From contig JAJNNX010000021.1 of NCBI GenBank assembly GCA_023159155.1, positions 124,001-188,000 of the forward strand: a stretch of DNA of 64,000 nucleotides, given 5' to 3'. The DNA is from Ustulina deusta (lineage: Eukaryota > Ascomycota > Sordariomycetes > Xylariales > Xylariaceae). The position numbers and the translations under genes are program-made. Position 1 is the first letter of the stretch. Each line of letters begins with the position of its first letter. This document shows positions 1-14,362 of this stretch, in pieces. The notes beneath the pieces are model-generated. The model did no database searches and was not told the origin of the DNA. It saw only the letters and a list, made by a program, of their open reading frames with translations.

Positions 1-3000
1 TATTAAATATTATTAAAATTATAGTTTTTTTAAGCGATTTAATATTATAATTTTTTATTTTTTTTATATATTTTTAATTGTTTGATTTGTTTAATTTTAA
101 ATTTTGCTTTACTATTAATATTTTTAACTAAAAGCAATAATTAGATTTATTAAAATAAAAGGTTATTGTTTGTTTTTTATAATTAGTTAGTATAGAATAG
201 GTTTTTTATTTTATAAAAGTTAGGCAAGTTAAAAATATAGTTAAATTTTTGTTTTTTTAAAATTTTAAAAAGTCCGATTAATTAGAAGTCTAATTTAATA
301 GTTAATACTTATATTATAAAACTTTTTTTTTTAAAAAAACTTTATTTTTTATTTTAAAATTTATTAAGTATTTTTTTTTGTTAGTTTATAGCTTATATTA
401 TTTTTATATAAGGGTTGCTATATTATATGTTATTTTTTAAATGTTTTAGGTTTAGCGGACTAGTTTAAGCGTTTATTGCTTAGTATTAAAATTTATAATA
501 GTTTTGCTAATATTTATTATTCAGAAGTTTTATGTTTTAATTTTTATTATTATTTTTAATAATAATATATTAATTAATAAATATTATAAAAAATTATATA
601 TAAAGTTTAAAATAAAAAAATAAATATTTTAATTGTTTTAATATTTATTAATATAAAAATAAAATTATTAGTCTAGTTTTTAATTAATTAATTTTATTAT
701 TTTTTAAGTTTAAAAATAATAAATATTACTAAAGTAGTGCTTAGTATTTATAAAACTATTAATTATTACTATAAACTTAAAAATAAATAGTTTTATATTA
801 TTTAATATTTATATATTTAGTATACTAAAAAATCTATATAAACTTTTATAATATTATATAGCTAGCAACTTTGCAATATTTATTTTTTTACTAAATAAAA
901 TTATAATTAAATAGCTAAACTTATTTATAAATATTTATACGTAATTATAACTTTATTAGTTAGATAATATATTTTTGCTATTTATTACTATATATTATTA
1001 TATTATAGCTAATATAAACAATAAATAAAAAAAGCTAAAAGTTTTATTTTATAATATTTTGTTTTTTTTATAGTTATAATAATTATATATATATTATTTA
1101 TAATTATATTTTAAATAAAACTAATAATATTTTTGTTTTAATATTTTGATTATTTTATATTAATTTTAGTACATAATAATTAAAAATATATAAGCTTTTT
1201 AAATTAAAGCTATACAAAAAAAAATAGTTTTATTTAAAATAACTTTAAATATATATAGCTTTTTATTTTTATTTTTTAGCTTTTATAGCTAGTTTTTTTA
1301 TTTGATTAGGTTTATTAGGTTAGTTTTTAAAAAAATATTAAATAAAAAGTTTATAATTAATATAAGATTTAGTATTTTATTAAGCAGAACTAATATTATT
1401 ATTTATTTTTTAGTTTTTTTAGTTTTAATTATAAAAAGCTTAGCTATTTTTTTTAATAAAATATTAGCTATTATATTTTTTTATTCTAGTTAATATTAAA
1501 AAATAATATTAAAGTTTAATAAAAAGTTAGTTTAGTATACTTATTATATTAATAAAATCTATTTATTTAAAAAATATAATAAAGCTTAATAATTAGTTAT
1601 TATAAAAAACTTAATTTTAAAAAGCTTTAAGTAATAATATTTTAAAGTTTATATAACTATTAAAAGTTTATAGTTTTAAATTAAGTAAACTTATTTAATT
1701 AATATTATTATTTTTAAAAAATTCTTTATAAGTTTTTAAGTTATATTTTTTTATTGCTACTAAATAACTTTTTTTATTATATTATATAAAATATTTATTT
1801 TTATTTATATTAGTTAGCTAGGCTTAAAAAAAACTAAAACAAATATTTTATAAACTAGTAGTTTTATATATTTAAAAGTTTGTTTTTGTTCTAGTTCTAT
1901 TATAAATAGTTTTTTTTTTTTTAATAATTAATTTAAAAAAGCAGCAATTTTACTAGCGTAGTAAATAAATATATAAATATAATTATAAAGTTTAAAAAAC
2001 AACTAAATTAATTTAGTACTTTTAAAATTATTAAAATTTTAATTTAGAATTGTTTAAATTTTTATAAAATTAATTTTAATTTTAATTTTAGTTTTTATAA
2101 TTATTTCTAAATAATTAATAATAAATATATTAAAATAAGATTTTCTAATATTTTTTTAATATTTAGCTTAATATAAATAATAGATTAATTTTTTATAATA
2201 AATCTAATATTATTTTTTAGTTTTAAAATAAATCAAAATATTATTTATATAAATATTTGCAAACTTGTTTAAAAGTTTTTAAATTTATATATTAATAAAA
2301 GCTTATTACTAAATAAGTTTTATTTTTAAACTAAAAAATAAGATTTTTTATTAAAATATTTTTTTATAAGTTTAAAATAAAATAAAATAATATAATTTTA
2401 TAATTAATAATATTTAATTTAATAAATTAAATAGTATTATAATAATTAAATATAGTATTATTAATATTTAAAGCTAGTATAATTTGATTTTTTAAATATA
2501 TATTTTTTTATTAATAATTAATTATAAACTTATATTTAATTAATTTAAATTTAAATATAAATAAAACAAAAATAATATTTAAGTTTATATTTTATTTAAT
2601 AAAATTTATAACTAATAGCTTATTTATAAACTTTTTTTTAAATAAAATAAACTATATAAATATATAATATTAATAAAAACTAAAAGTATATTTTTTATTA
2701 TTAAGTTTTAGTACTATATTAAACTTTAGTTATAATAGCAATAAAGTTTTAGATTTTTTTTTTAAAAAGAACTCTTTTAAATATAATAGCTAAAAAAGCA
2801 AAAAACTTTATATTAACTTTATATATTAAAAATCTTTTTTTTTTTTAAATAAAATTAGTTTATTATTAAAAGTTTTTTATAGTATTACTTAATTAATTTA
2901 AGTTTATTTTTTTATAAAATATTAATTATTTTTAAATTTTTTTTAAATAGCTCAGTATAATTATTTTTAATTATTACAAACTTAATTATAATAAGCTTTT

Positions 3001-5315
3001 TTAAAATTCTTTTAGCTAATTATTTTTATTTATTTTAATAAAAATAATTTTAAAAGTTTTATATAATTTTTTTAATAGCAGCTTAATCTTTTATTTTTTA
3101 AAAATTATTATATAAACTTTTTTTGTTTTAAGTTTAAAAATCCTAAGTTTTATTTTTATTTTTTTAGTTTTAATTGTTTTTAAAATAATTGTTTTATTTT
3201 TAAAAAGTTATTTTAATATTTAATAATATTTTTTTAATACTTGATTATATTAATTTGTATTTTTTTATATTTTTAGGTTTATATTTTATTAATTATTTAA
3301 TATTAATAATAATATTATAACTAAAATTAATAACTTAAAATATTTAGTTCTTAAATTATTAATTATTAATTTTTATAATATATATTAAATATTTATAAAT
3401 TTTATTAATTATTTTATTTTAATAGTTATAAAACTTTTAAAGTTTAATTAATTAAACTATTTTTATTTTTAATTATTATTCAATTTATTATATAAACTTA
3501 TAACTAATTATTAAAAAAATATAAGTTTTAGTATTATATAAAACTAAAGTTTTTATTTTAATATTATTAACTTATAATTAAATAAATATTTTAAAAATAA
3601 TTAATTTATTTTAGCTATATATTTTAGCTAAAATAAATAAAAAAACTAATAAAAAAATTTTTATTAGTTCTATTTATTTTTTAAGTTAAATAAACTACTT
3701 AAGTTATTTTTATTATAGCTTTTTTTTATTAGTTAAATATTTAAAACTTTAAGCTTTTAATTAAAGCAATTAACTAATATATATTTTTTTTTACTATAAA
3801 TAAAACAAATCTTATTATTTTAATAAGCTTTTTTTTTTATAATTAATGTTTATTTTAACTATTTTAAAATAAACGTTTTAGAACTTTTAAAATTAAATAA
3901 AAATTAATAAACTAGTTTACTAAAAATTTAATTAATTAAATTAGATTTTTATTTAATTAAACTAATAAATTTAACTTATTAGTAGTTTTTATAAGTTTGT
4001 TTAGTATTATATACTAATTTAATAATTTTATTAATAAATAATTTATAAAAAATATTTAAATTTATAAAAACTTTATATAAATTTTTTTTTAAGTTTATAT
4101 AAAAATAGTTCTATAATTTATATTTTTATTATAATTTAATAAATTAATATTTTTAAACTAAACTATTAAATATAAAAATAAACTTATTAATATTTTTATT
4201 AGCTTTATATATATAAGTTTAAAATCTTTTATAAATAATAACTATTTAATTAAAATTATAATAAACTATTAATAAAACTTAGATTATTTTAATAATATTA
4301 CTAAATAGTTTTTTAATTAAATAAAAATATATTTTTATTAATTTTTTAATATTTTTTTTTAATTAGTTTATAATATATTAAAGTTAATTATTTTTAATTT
4401 AAAATATAATAATATTTTTATTTAATTTTTTTATTAGTTTATAAACCTAATTATTAAATAAAGCTTTATTTTTTATAAACTTACTAAAATTAATTTTTTA
4501 TATTTTAGCTTTTTTAATATAAATAAAGTTTAAAGCGCTAAAAAATAAACTCATAAAATAAAAAATAAATAAAGCAATAAAACTAAAAAGTTTAAAATTA
4601 ATATTTCTAAATATATTTTTTATAATTAAATTATAATTATTTTTTAAAAGTATTAAAATAAATATATTAAAAAATTAACGCTTTACTTTTTTATTTATTA
4701 AAAAAATTCTATTAAAACTAACACAAAATTATAAGCTTATATAGTTATAATATTTAATGCTATATTTTTAAATATATTACTTATTTTAAATTATTTTAGT
4801 TCTAGTTTAGATTTTGTTTTTTTAAGTTTTAACTTTTTATTTTTTTTAGATTTTTTTTTAAATATTAGTTTACTTAAAACGTTTATAAAAAAATCTAATA
4901 TTTAACTTTTTTTTTTTTTTATAAAAAAAAAATTTTAAAATTATTTAATAATAAAAAGCTAGCTATACTTAAAAATTAAAATTATTTTAATTGTTTAAAA
5001 GCTAAAAATAAAATAAAAATATTTAAAGTTAAGTTTTTTACGGATTATTAATTTTTAAATAATATAAAAGTTAAAAGTTTTATTAAAATTATATTAAAAT
5101 TAGATTTATATTATAAAATATATAATTTTTTATATTAAATATATAATTAAAAAAAAAAGTTTATTTATATTTTATTAATTATAGCAAAATAAAAAATATA
5201 TATTTATTAAATATTTATTAATAAATAATTAATAAGCTTAAAGTAATGTTATAATTAATTAAGTAAAGCTTTTATAGCTAGTTTATTAATATTATAAATA
5301 AAAATTTTAAATTAA

Positions 5316-5337
5316 AAAAAAAAAAAAAAAAAAAATC
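5316..5337. repeat. poly-A tract at the edge of a less degraded island
   Basis: A run of about 20 adenines is followed directly by a richer segment (5338-5720). It could mark the end of a retroelement insertion, but no target-site duplication is clear. Confidence 0.5.
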
Positions 5338-5969
5338 AGAGTTTATAAAGTAAGTAGATATAGATTTTATATATATAGCTGCAGAGTTAAGTTAGTCTAT
5401 ACGTAGACTTCCTATTTTATTGCTATATAGGTCTAAAATCCTTATAAGTCTTGCTAAGACTATATAGACTATATTAACTATTATATTATATATTGCTATA
5501 AAGCAGCTTTTTTTTTTTGCTTAATAGCTAACAAGTTAGATATATATTTATATATTTAATAATATGCCTTTTGATCTTAGGAAAATAAATAAAAGCATAA
5601 ATAAAATTTATAGTCTGTATTATTTCTATATAAGCTTTATAATTATAAGCTAGTTATATAACCCTTGTTTATATAGCAGCTAAAATAATAAGCTAGTTAT
5701 TAAAAAGATCTAAGTAATATAATAGTTATATAGTTAGATTATAACAAAATATATATAAAATAATATTAAAGCTTTTAGTATTATTTTTTGTTATATTATA
5801 TTATTTTTATAGCTGCTTATATATTATTTTAAAAGTGCAATCTATTTATAATATTTTAACTATTTTTTATTATAGGTTTTTTAATATATAAATAAATATA
5901 ATAGTTATATTTTTATATAACTATAATTTTACTTTTATATCTAGTATAATAAAAAAGCTTACTAATAGA

Positions 5970-6122
5970 GTGATTATTTATAATATTAAAGCAAGCAAAT
6001 CTAACGTTATAAACTATATAATAATTATTTATAATACTAAAGCAAGCAAGTCTAACATTGCAAGCTATACAATAATTATTTATAATACTAAAGCAAGCAA
6101 ATTTAATATTATAAGCTATACT
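5970..6122. repeat. 51-bp tandem repeat, three units
   Basis: The core GCAAGCAA recurs at 5991, 6042 and 6093, exactly 51 bp apart. The flanking sequence is also shared, with scattered C-to-T and G-to-A differences. 51 is divisible by three, and each unit reads as 17 residues containing YNxKASK in one plus-strand frame. This suggests a degraded protein-coding repeat. No gene can be drawn around it. Confidence 0.7.
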
Positions 6123-9100
6123 TTAACTAATATAGCGCTATTTAAAAATTAAATATATTATATCGTTAGAAAATAAACTAAATCTAAAACTAGTATAAGA
6201 ACTAGCGTTAATATTAGATCTTAAAATTATAGCTAGGCTAGATCCTAAGCTAGGTCTAAATTTTAAAACTAAAGTTAAGCTTATTAAGCAAGATTTTAAG
6301 CGTTAGTATTAATATATATATAACTTTTTATAACTATAAAAGTCTAAATTATAATATTAATAAAAGTTTTAATATTAGGCTTAGTTTTTTTAAAAAAACA
6401 AAATAAAATATTTATATTAATTAGTATTTTTTTTAATATATAAAATATTTTAATCTAGTTAATATATTATAATAAAAATAAACGCTATAAAACTAATTAA
6501 CTTATACTTTTAAGTTATTTAATAATAACTTAAAAAGTTTAAATAATAATATTATAGTTAATATAAACATAAATATTGCTATAATCAAAATATTAATTTA
6601 TATGTTTTTATTTTATATAAACTATACTTTTTTTTTATATTTGTAAAAATATAAAAAAAAAAAAAAAAAAATTTAGTTTGTTATTCTTTTATACTTAGTA
6701 AAAAGCTAAACCAACGCTATTTAACTAACTAGAATTAACTTAAAAAACAAATAATTTTTTATAGTTAAAAAAGGCAAATATAATTATATTATAAATATAA
6801 ATTTTAAAAATTTTCTATATTTAAATAGCTTGTTTTTATATCTTATTTCTATACTTAAGTATTGCTTTATATTACTTTTAAGCTTTTTTTAATACAATAC
6901 TAGTTTTTTTGTTTAGCTAAAGAAGTAATATTTTTAAAAGTAGCTTATAGGTTTTAGCTTATTATACCTGCTTATGATTAGCTATTTTAAAACAATTTTT
7001 AAAACCAAACGTTTTAATCTAGTTTAGAAATATTGTAATACTAGCAAATTAATAAATATAATAGTACTAATACTTTATAAAACTAATTCTTTGCTTTAAA
7101 TTTTATAAATTATATAATATATTAAGCTATTTAATTATTTTATATTTTTATTTATTTATAAAAAGCCTTAAATAAGAAACATACTAGCTAAAAGCTTTAA
7201 AACTATATTAAATAAAATAATATTTTTTTAACGCTATAATATAACTTAATATAGCTAAAATACTAAAAATAGTATTAAAATACTTAATATATTTTTTTAT
7301 AATTTAAAAGAAAATAATAATATTATTAATATAAATAAGTATAAATATTTATAAATATAAATATAAAAATTCTTTTATATAATATTAAAAAAAAACTAAA
7401 AAAAGTTTTAAGTTCTATTATTATAACTATAAATTATTTATAGCTATAATATAATATAACAAAAGTTATTTTATATTTATTATAATTTTTTATTTTTTAT
7501 TAAAAAAAGCCTTTTATAATATTAATAATAATAAAAACTATAAATCTATATAAAGCGCTAAATATTTTATTTTGCTAGGGCAGCAAATAAATATTATTAA
7601 TTACTTTAGTATTAATTTTCTATAGATTAACTATTATATAAAGTTTGCTTTTATACTAAATAATAAATATAAGTAATATAATAAAACAAGATTATTTTAA
7701 AAATATAAGTTTAATAACTTTAGTATTAGCAAACGGCTTAAAAATAGTATTTATTATATTATAGTTTTTATAGGATTAAAAGTAAAAGTATTAATAAAAA
7801 TTATTAGTAAAAACGCTTTTTTTAAATTTAATAAGTATTTTAATTTTATTATTAAAATAGCTAAATTTAAAACAAAATAAATAAAAATATTTATAAAAAA
7901 TAAATTTGATCTAAAATATAATTTTAAGTTTTTAATCTAATAGTATACTTATTTTTAATTTATTAAATAGTATTTAAAGCTTAGATAGATTAGGTAAATT
8001 AAAAAAAATAATTATATTTATACTTATTATTATTTTTATTATTTTTGTTTTTTTGCTTACTTATATTAAAGATTTTAAAAAAAAGTATTATATAAATATT
8101 TTTAGTTTTAAATTCTAAAAATATAAAATAAATCTAAACAAAGTTAAAAATATAAATATTTTTATAAAAACTAAACAAATTACTTTTATAAATAAAAACA
8201 AAAAATCTACTAAAATTTATAAAATATTAAGCTATATTTTAACTATTTTAAATTAATACTATAATAAAGCTATATATATTAAATAAAAAATCTATAATAG
8301 TTTAAAAATAAACAAAATAACTTATAGCTATAATAAATATATTTAAATAGTTAATAAGTATAGCAATACTTTTGTTTGCTTTAACTTTAAAATTAATTAT
8401 TGCTTAAATTAGCACTTACTTATAGTAAAATTTCGGTTAAGCACTAAATACTACAAATATATATATATAGCATCTTTTTTTATTTATAAGACTTACTATT
8501 TATAGCATAAAAAAAAATCATTTTAACCCTTTTAATATGCTTAAATATACTATAATCAAATAGTATTTCTTATATTTTAATATATTTAATTATTTTATTT
8601 AATATAATAATAACAGCTAGGTCAAATAATCTAATAATATTATATATAAAAAACTAGTTTTAATTATTATTAATAATAATTATTTAATTATTTAAAATTA
8701 AAAGCAATAGATCTTTAGATTTGCTAAATTTATCAAATAATAACTAAACAAAAATTTTAGTAATATTATATATTATATTTATAGCTTTAAATAGCAATAA
8801 AAATAGCAATAAAGCTATATTATATAGATCTAATATAATATTAGCTAAAAAAAAAGATTACAAAAGTTTTTTTAAAACTAATAAAACATCTTTCCGAAAC
8901 GTCTGCTTTAATTGTTTTTTTAGTTTAATAGCATTACTAGTATTATTAAGTTTATTTTTATTAAAATTAGGGTTATAATCTAGCTAAAATATATTAATTT
9001 AATTTATAATATATAATAAAATATAAAAGCTTTTTTTATTTATATTATAATAAACTATTTAATTTTTAATTATATAAATCTAAGCAACTTTTGTTTAAAA

Positions 9101-10309
9101 AATATTATTAAATATATTATTTTTACTTTATTAGTTATTATAAAATTAATTATTATTTTATTATTAATTATAAAAACAATTGTTTTTAAAAAAAGCTTTA
9201 AGCTATTGCTTTATTAGTTTTGCGTTTATTTTTTTAGCTTTAGCTTTATTTTATAAAAAAAAAGCTAAAAGTTTATTAGTTTAGAAATAAAAAAAGTTTA
9301 TTATATTTTTAAAAAAGCTAGCTTTAATAAAAATAGTTTTAAATAGTAATAAAAAAAATTAATATATAGATTAGTTATATTAAACTTTGTAATATTATAA
9401 TTAGAATTAGTATTCTTTTTAATTAAAGCTTTTAAGTTGCTAATATATTTTTTTTAGGTTTAGTAGGCCTTAATAGATTTATACTAGTTTTTTAATGCTA
9501 TATATTTCTAACTACTAATTTAATTTTGAACATTTTAAATAGTATTATTATTAATTTTTAGTTTAATAAATAGCTTAAAACTATTATTAAAATGCTTAAA
9601 TATTTGTTTAGTAATATAGTTTTTATTTATATAACTTATTTTATAATAATATTTTATTTTAAAGTTAATATAAATTTTAATAGGTTTTTTTTTTATTAGT
9701 AAAATTATATTATTTTTTGTTTACTTGCTATATAATTTTAAGCTAGTTTTTTTAAAAACGTTATTTTAGGTAATACTTAGCTTAAATAAAACTTTAAATA
9801 ACTTATTACTTAATATTTTATATAAAGCTTTTAAACTAGTATGCCTTAAATAAATTAAAGTTAAGTATAATACTAATATTAAAATCTTAAAGGACTACAG
9901 CTTTGTTTTATTTTTATTTAAAGTATTTAAGTTTATTAATATACTAAATAATTAGAATAGAATTATAATATTTAAATAAAAAAGGCTTTATTATATTATA
10001 TAGCTACTAAAAGCTATAGTACTAATTATTAAAGTTTTAGCTAAAATATTAATTTATTTACAGATTTTATTATAATATAGCTAGGGCAGTTAGAGAAGTA
10101 GTGCTATTTATATTATTATTACTAATTTTATTAAGCGCTAGATTTTGTTATAGTAAAAACTGATTAGGAACTTTAGCTAAAAGCAATGTTTTAAATTAGC
10201 TGTTTATATTAGTATTAAAACAAACGTTCTAAAAAGGGAATCTATTAAGAGTAGTAATTATGTTTAAGTAAATTTGTAGTTATGTTAGAGTAACCTAAGC
10301 TTAGGGCAA

Positions 10310-10433
10310 ATATAGCTAAGTCTGCGGCAGATATAGCTAAGTTTGTAATAAATATAGCTAAGTTTATAAAAGGTATAATTAAATTTGTGGTAGATATAGC
10401 TAAATCTGTAGTAAATATAGCTATTTTTATGGC
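10310..10433. repeat. 21-bp tandem repeat, about six units
   Basis: The unit ATATAGCTAAG plus ten variable bases starts at 10310, 10331, 10352, 10373, 10394 and 10415, an exact 21-bp period. In one plus-strand frame this is a heptad reading roughly as D/N-I-A-K-x-V/A-V/A, so the ancestor probably encoded an amphipathic helix or coiled coil. The surrounding 10050-10680 is less AT-rich than the rest of the block. Confidence 0.75.
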
Positions 10434-12388
10434 TAAACAGAAGTTTAATACTATAAGAATTTTATTAATGCTTGCTACGTTAAGGATATATAAAGCGTGT
10501 GCAGAAAAGCACCCGGTAGTATTTATATAAATAAATAAAAAACAAAAACTTAAAAAGCGCTTATTATTATAAGCGTAATAAATGTTTAAAATTTATTAAA
10601 AGCTTATAAAGCGCTAGTTATTATAGAAGTAAGCTATAAAATAGAGCTTAGCGTCCGGATTACGCTTGCTAAATAAAGTAAAAAAGACTAAGTAGTAATA
10701 AAAAAACTAAATTATTAAATAAAAATAATTAATTAAATAATAAATTTTATAATTAAAAATAAATATTATTAATTTTATAATAAACAAGTTTTTTATTTTT
10801 TATTAAAAATTCTTGCTAATACTATATAAGCTTGCAACTAAACTTTATTTATAATATATTACTATAGTTCTAGATATTTTTTATTAAATATATTACTAAT
10901 TAATTTATATATTAGTACTACGTTTCGGACTTTATTTATATAGTTATACTAATTAGTAGGGCTATATTTATTAGTATATATAGTACTATAAATTGCTAGC
11001 TATAATATAGAAATAATAAATTTTTATTATAAACTAGCACTTAAGTAGCAAATATTACTACTAAAGTTTATAGTAAAGTTTGCTTAAGTTTTTTTTAATA
11101 TTATAGCTAATAGCCTAAAGCTATTTTTATTATTATTTGTTTTTATATTATTAATAAAAAAAAAGTTTAAAAAAAAAAGTTTAAAATTATAACTTTTTTT
11201 TATTTTATATATTATAAACTAAAAAATATATTAGTAATAAAGCTATACTAAAGTTTAATAAATATAGCTTTAAATAGTTTATATATAAAAAAAATTATAA
11301 CTATTAATGTTAGCTATAGAAGTACTAGTTTTAATAGTACTACTAATATTTATAGTTTTGTTTATATTTAATAAAACGTTTATAATAAACCTAGTTAACC
11401 TAAATTATATATAAAACTAATAAATAGATTTATAAAATTGTTTTAATTTATATAAAATATATTTAAGTATACTAATATAATAAATATTAAAATATTTATT
11501 GTTTTAAGTAGAGTAAGACATACTAAAATAAAATAAATAAAATTAGAAATTAGAAAAATAATCTAAAAAGTAGCAATATGTTTAGCAAAACTTTTAAAAA
11601 TTTTATTTATTAAAAATAAATAAACAATAAAGTTTAAAACTAAAAAATATAAAATAAAAAATAAAGTTTAAATAAAATATTTTTATTTTTTTTTAAAATA
11701 TAACTTATTTATAAGTTTAGTAGTTTTTAATATTTTTGTTATATTTAATAAAGTTTTAATAAATTAGCTATAAATATTATAAAATTGTTTTTTGCTAAGT
11801 TTTTTTTAAAAAACATAAATAAAAAAATATAATAAAATATATATTAAAATTTTAAATAATACTACTTAAAAATCTTTAATATAATTTAGCAAACATATTT
11901 AAACTATTTTTATAGTTAGAATAAATAATTTTAATTGTTTATAATTTAGTAATAAAATAGCGATTTAACTTATTAATTATTAATTTAATTAATTTTTTAA
12001 CTTTAAATATAAATTTTATTAATTTTAATGTTTTAATGTTTTAGAAATTATTTAATTAGTAATAATTAGAGTAGTAGTAAGATTTAAAAATAAAATTTAA
12101 AAAATTAATTAAACTATATAAGTTATTTTTTAACTGTTTTAATAAGCAAAAATATTAGAACAATCGCTAGCTATTATATAATAAGCTATAATTAATATAT
12201 TATAGTATATAATACGTACTAGCTATATATTATATAAAAAAAAACAATTTAAATAAAACTTAGATATAACTTGCTAAAAAAAAAGATCTCTGTTTTAACT
12301 TTTGTAAGCAAAAGTTAAGCTATAGTACAGGATAAGTGGGGCTAAGTCATGTGACACTGACCCAGTTGTATAACGTAACATAGACTAA

Positions 12389-13209
12389 TTCTGTTATAGC
12401 TCACCGAACCGAGCGATTTCCAAGCAAGTCAACACCAACGGACAGTCAACAAAGTCGCCTGGGAGATCACGAGCACAGCATATTGAGGGGAAGAATAACG
12501 GATATTCAATCAATACGCTTGCAGATACTGGTGCAAACATCAATACCATTCTCAGCCTCGATGTCGGAAAGGAGAGCGATGTCTTCCATAGACACGAGAA
12601 TTCGTCCATGCGCTTTCCTCGCCCAGCGCTCCCAGGACTATTTGGGATATGTGGGCTCCCAGAAGGGAATGAGACACACAGAAATTTGGCGGAAGAGTTT
12701 TTGTCTGATTGTAAGTAAAAGTTTATTCATGATATCTTCCCTTTTGCCATCACTACACCACGTGCTATTACACCTTCGCGTTCAAAAAATAGAGCCTCGT
12801 TTGACATGCATAATATACAGTCAAATCACCCGAGCCTTTCACCTACAGCATGGTAGTCCGCGAAAGCGCCCGCCAGAGCGAGATCCAGAGGAAGATTAAG
12901 AAACTCCCGCTTGAAAATCAAGCGACACAGCTTGTCATAGAGCAGAAGAGGATCGACTCTTGGAAGCGTATACAAAGCGCGAAAGAGAAGGGGGATGATT
13001 GGTCTCGCCTGCGCGATGAGTACTTGTCTAGTCTGCAACCGGGGCAGCTCTCCTGGCTTCAGGACCCAACGTTTTCGAAGAAGACAACATTCGACAGTTG
13101 TGATACAAAGAATAAAGGGTTCAGGCGCTGGCGCTCGCGGAATCCATCTCAAGATGATCTAATAGGGTCGCTGAAGAAAAGAGAAGGGTCTCGGCAGCAT
13201 CGGATCTGA
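12389..13209 (+). pseudogene. 3' part of a gene with an aspartic-protease-like DTGA motif
   Basis: An open frame begins after a stop at 12386-12388 and contains TLADTGANINTILS, which resembles the catalytic Asp-Thr/Ser-Gly core of retropepsin-like proteases. A donor GTAAGT at 12711 and an acceptor TAG ending at 12856 join it in frame to a second exon (12857-13209), rich in charged residues and ending in a stop. The intron would be 146 nt. The 5' end would lie in the AT-rich block that begins about 90 bp upstream, and no start codon is visible, so the gene appears truncated by the repeat block. It may be a host gene or a retroelement relic; I do not recognise the full protein. Confidence 0.45.
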
Positions 13210-14362
13210 GAATGGCCTTTGGCGAACTCGCACGAAATATCTCAGGCATAGGCTGATACATATGTAAAGTTTGTGTCTTCAATCTGGCAGGCGATCTGAC
13301 AGACAATGTCACTCTTGACATTTTGACACGAAGGATGTAATCATGGTTTTCTCAGATTCCGCGCGTCGAGGTCCTGATGGCATTGTAAGCCAGTGTTCGG
13401 CTTTCAGCACCGCTATTAGTCGATTGTCGACTAGTCGTTATCGAAATTAGGGGGCGGCAGCTCCCTTCCCTTTTGCTGACGCCTGTGTTTATATCCTCCC
13501 TTTTATGAAGCCACGATAAGCCACCTACGCTACTTCAATATACTGGCTTTCGGTTTCTCTCCTCCTAAATACTTGGTTATCAGACAGTCCAGTGTTACAT
13601 GGTGAAGAGTTTATTCCAAGTTACCCCATCAATTAATTCTCTTATCATAATTACTTCATTTCGCTTGCAGATGTGTTGTTTAGTCCGCTTTGTCTCGACA
13701 TGAGGGCAAACTTGGTCCCTTTTCTTGTTGTTCAAAATATTTGCCCACCTGAATAGCTCAGCTCTGAGTGCAGAATCGAGCCCCTCTTCAACAGCTATCT
13801 AGCACCCGCCTGCTTCACGCCTGCTAGCTAGCGACGATCGCTACATACGATATTACGCCTCTAATTCCATGATCATTGAACCCCTAACTTAACCCCATAA
13901 AGAATCTCTTGAGTGTCCTTCGTCAATGTCAGAAAAACTACAGCGCCATTCTGCCACACTACCATTGCTAGCAAAATTAGAATGTTGCCAAGTCGAACAA
14001 TTGACTGCTTGCAGTTGTTTAGGGATATATGAACATACAATTCATACGTTTCAGGTGGTCAGCCACGCAGTTGTCGCCCAACCTAGAAGCAAGATTTCGG
14101 AATTGACCTTACCCCAGAAACCGCTGATCACATTTTCTTGGCAAAGTTTAGCTGTGACTAGATCTCGAAGGGTGCGGCCAGCAAAGGAGAATGCAAATGG
14201 GAATTGTGCTGCCCTAGTCTATTCATTATATCCTTCCTTTTCAATAAGAATTTACCGCCAATCGACAATACTTCAGCCCACTTAGTCGAGGTCTATCGTG
14301 CTACTCGGACTATGCCTTGCACACGCTTCTTGCAACAGGTGAGACATGGCTGAGCAGGGTTA
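13210..14362. other. intergenic, no gene seen
   Basis: Normal base composition. The short open frames (for example 13926-14285 on the plus strand) show no domain, signal peptide or splice pattern that I can support. Confidence 0.5.

Larger units (their letters stand above)
1..12290. repeat. AT-rich, RIP-degraded repeat block
   Basis: About 12.3 kb of extremely AT-rich sequence with no believable gene. Stop codons are dense in every frame. The surviving C residues lie mostly in GCT, ACT and TCT contexts, while CpA, CpG and CpC are scarce and TpA is very common, as expected of repeat-induced point mutation acting on old transposons. The edge at about 12290-12310 is sharp. Small islands near 5340-5720, 6180-6300 and 10050-10680 are less degraded and hold short tandem arrays, listed separately. 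A short AT-only frame near 1302-1493 has the composition of the background and is not a gene. I cannot name the original elements. Confidence 0.85.

Noticed and set aside
1..12290. Mitochondrial, centromeric or telomeric DNA
   Set aside because: No mitochondrial genes or telomere repeats are seen. A centromere cannot be excluded, but base context fits RIP-degraded repeats equally well.
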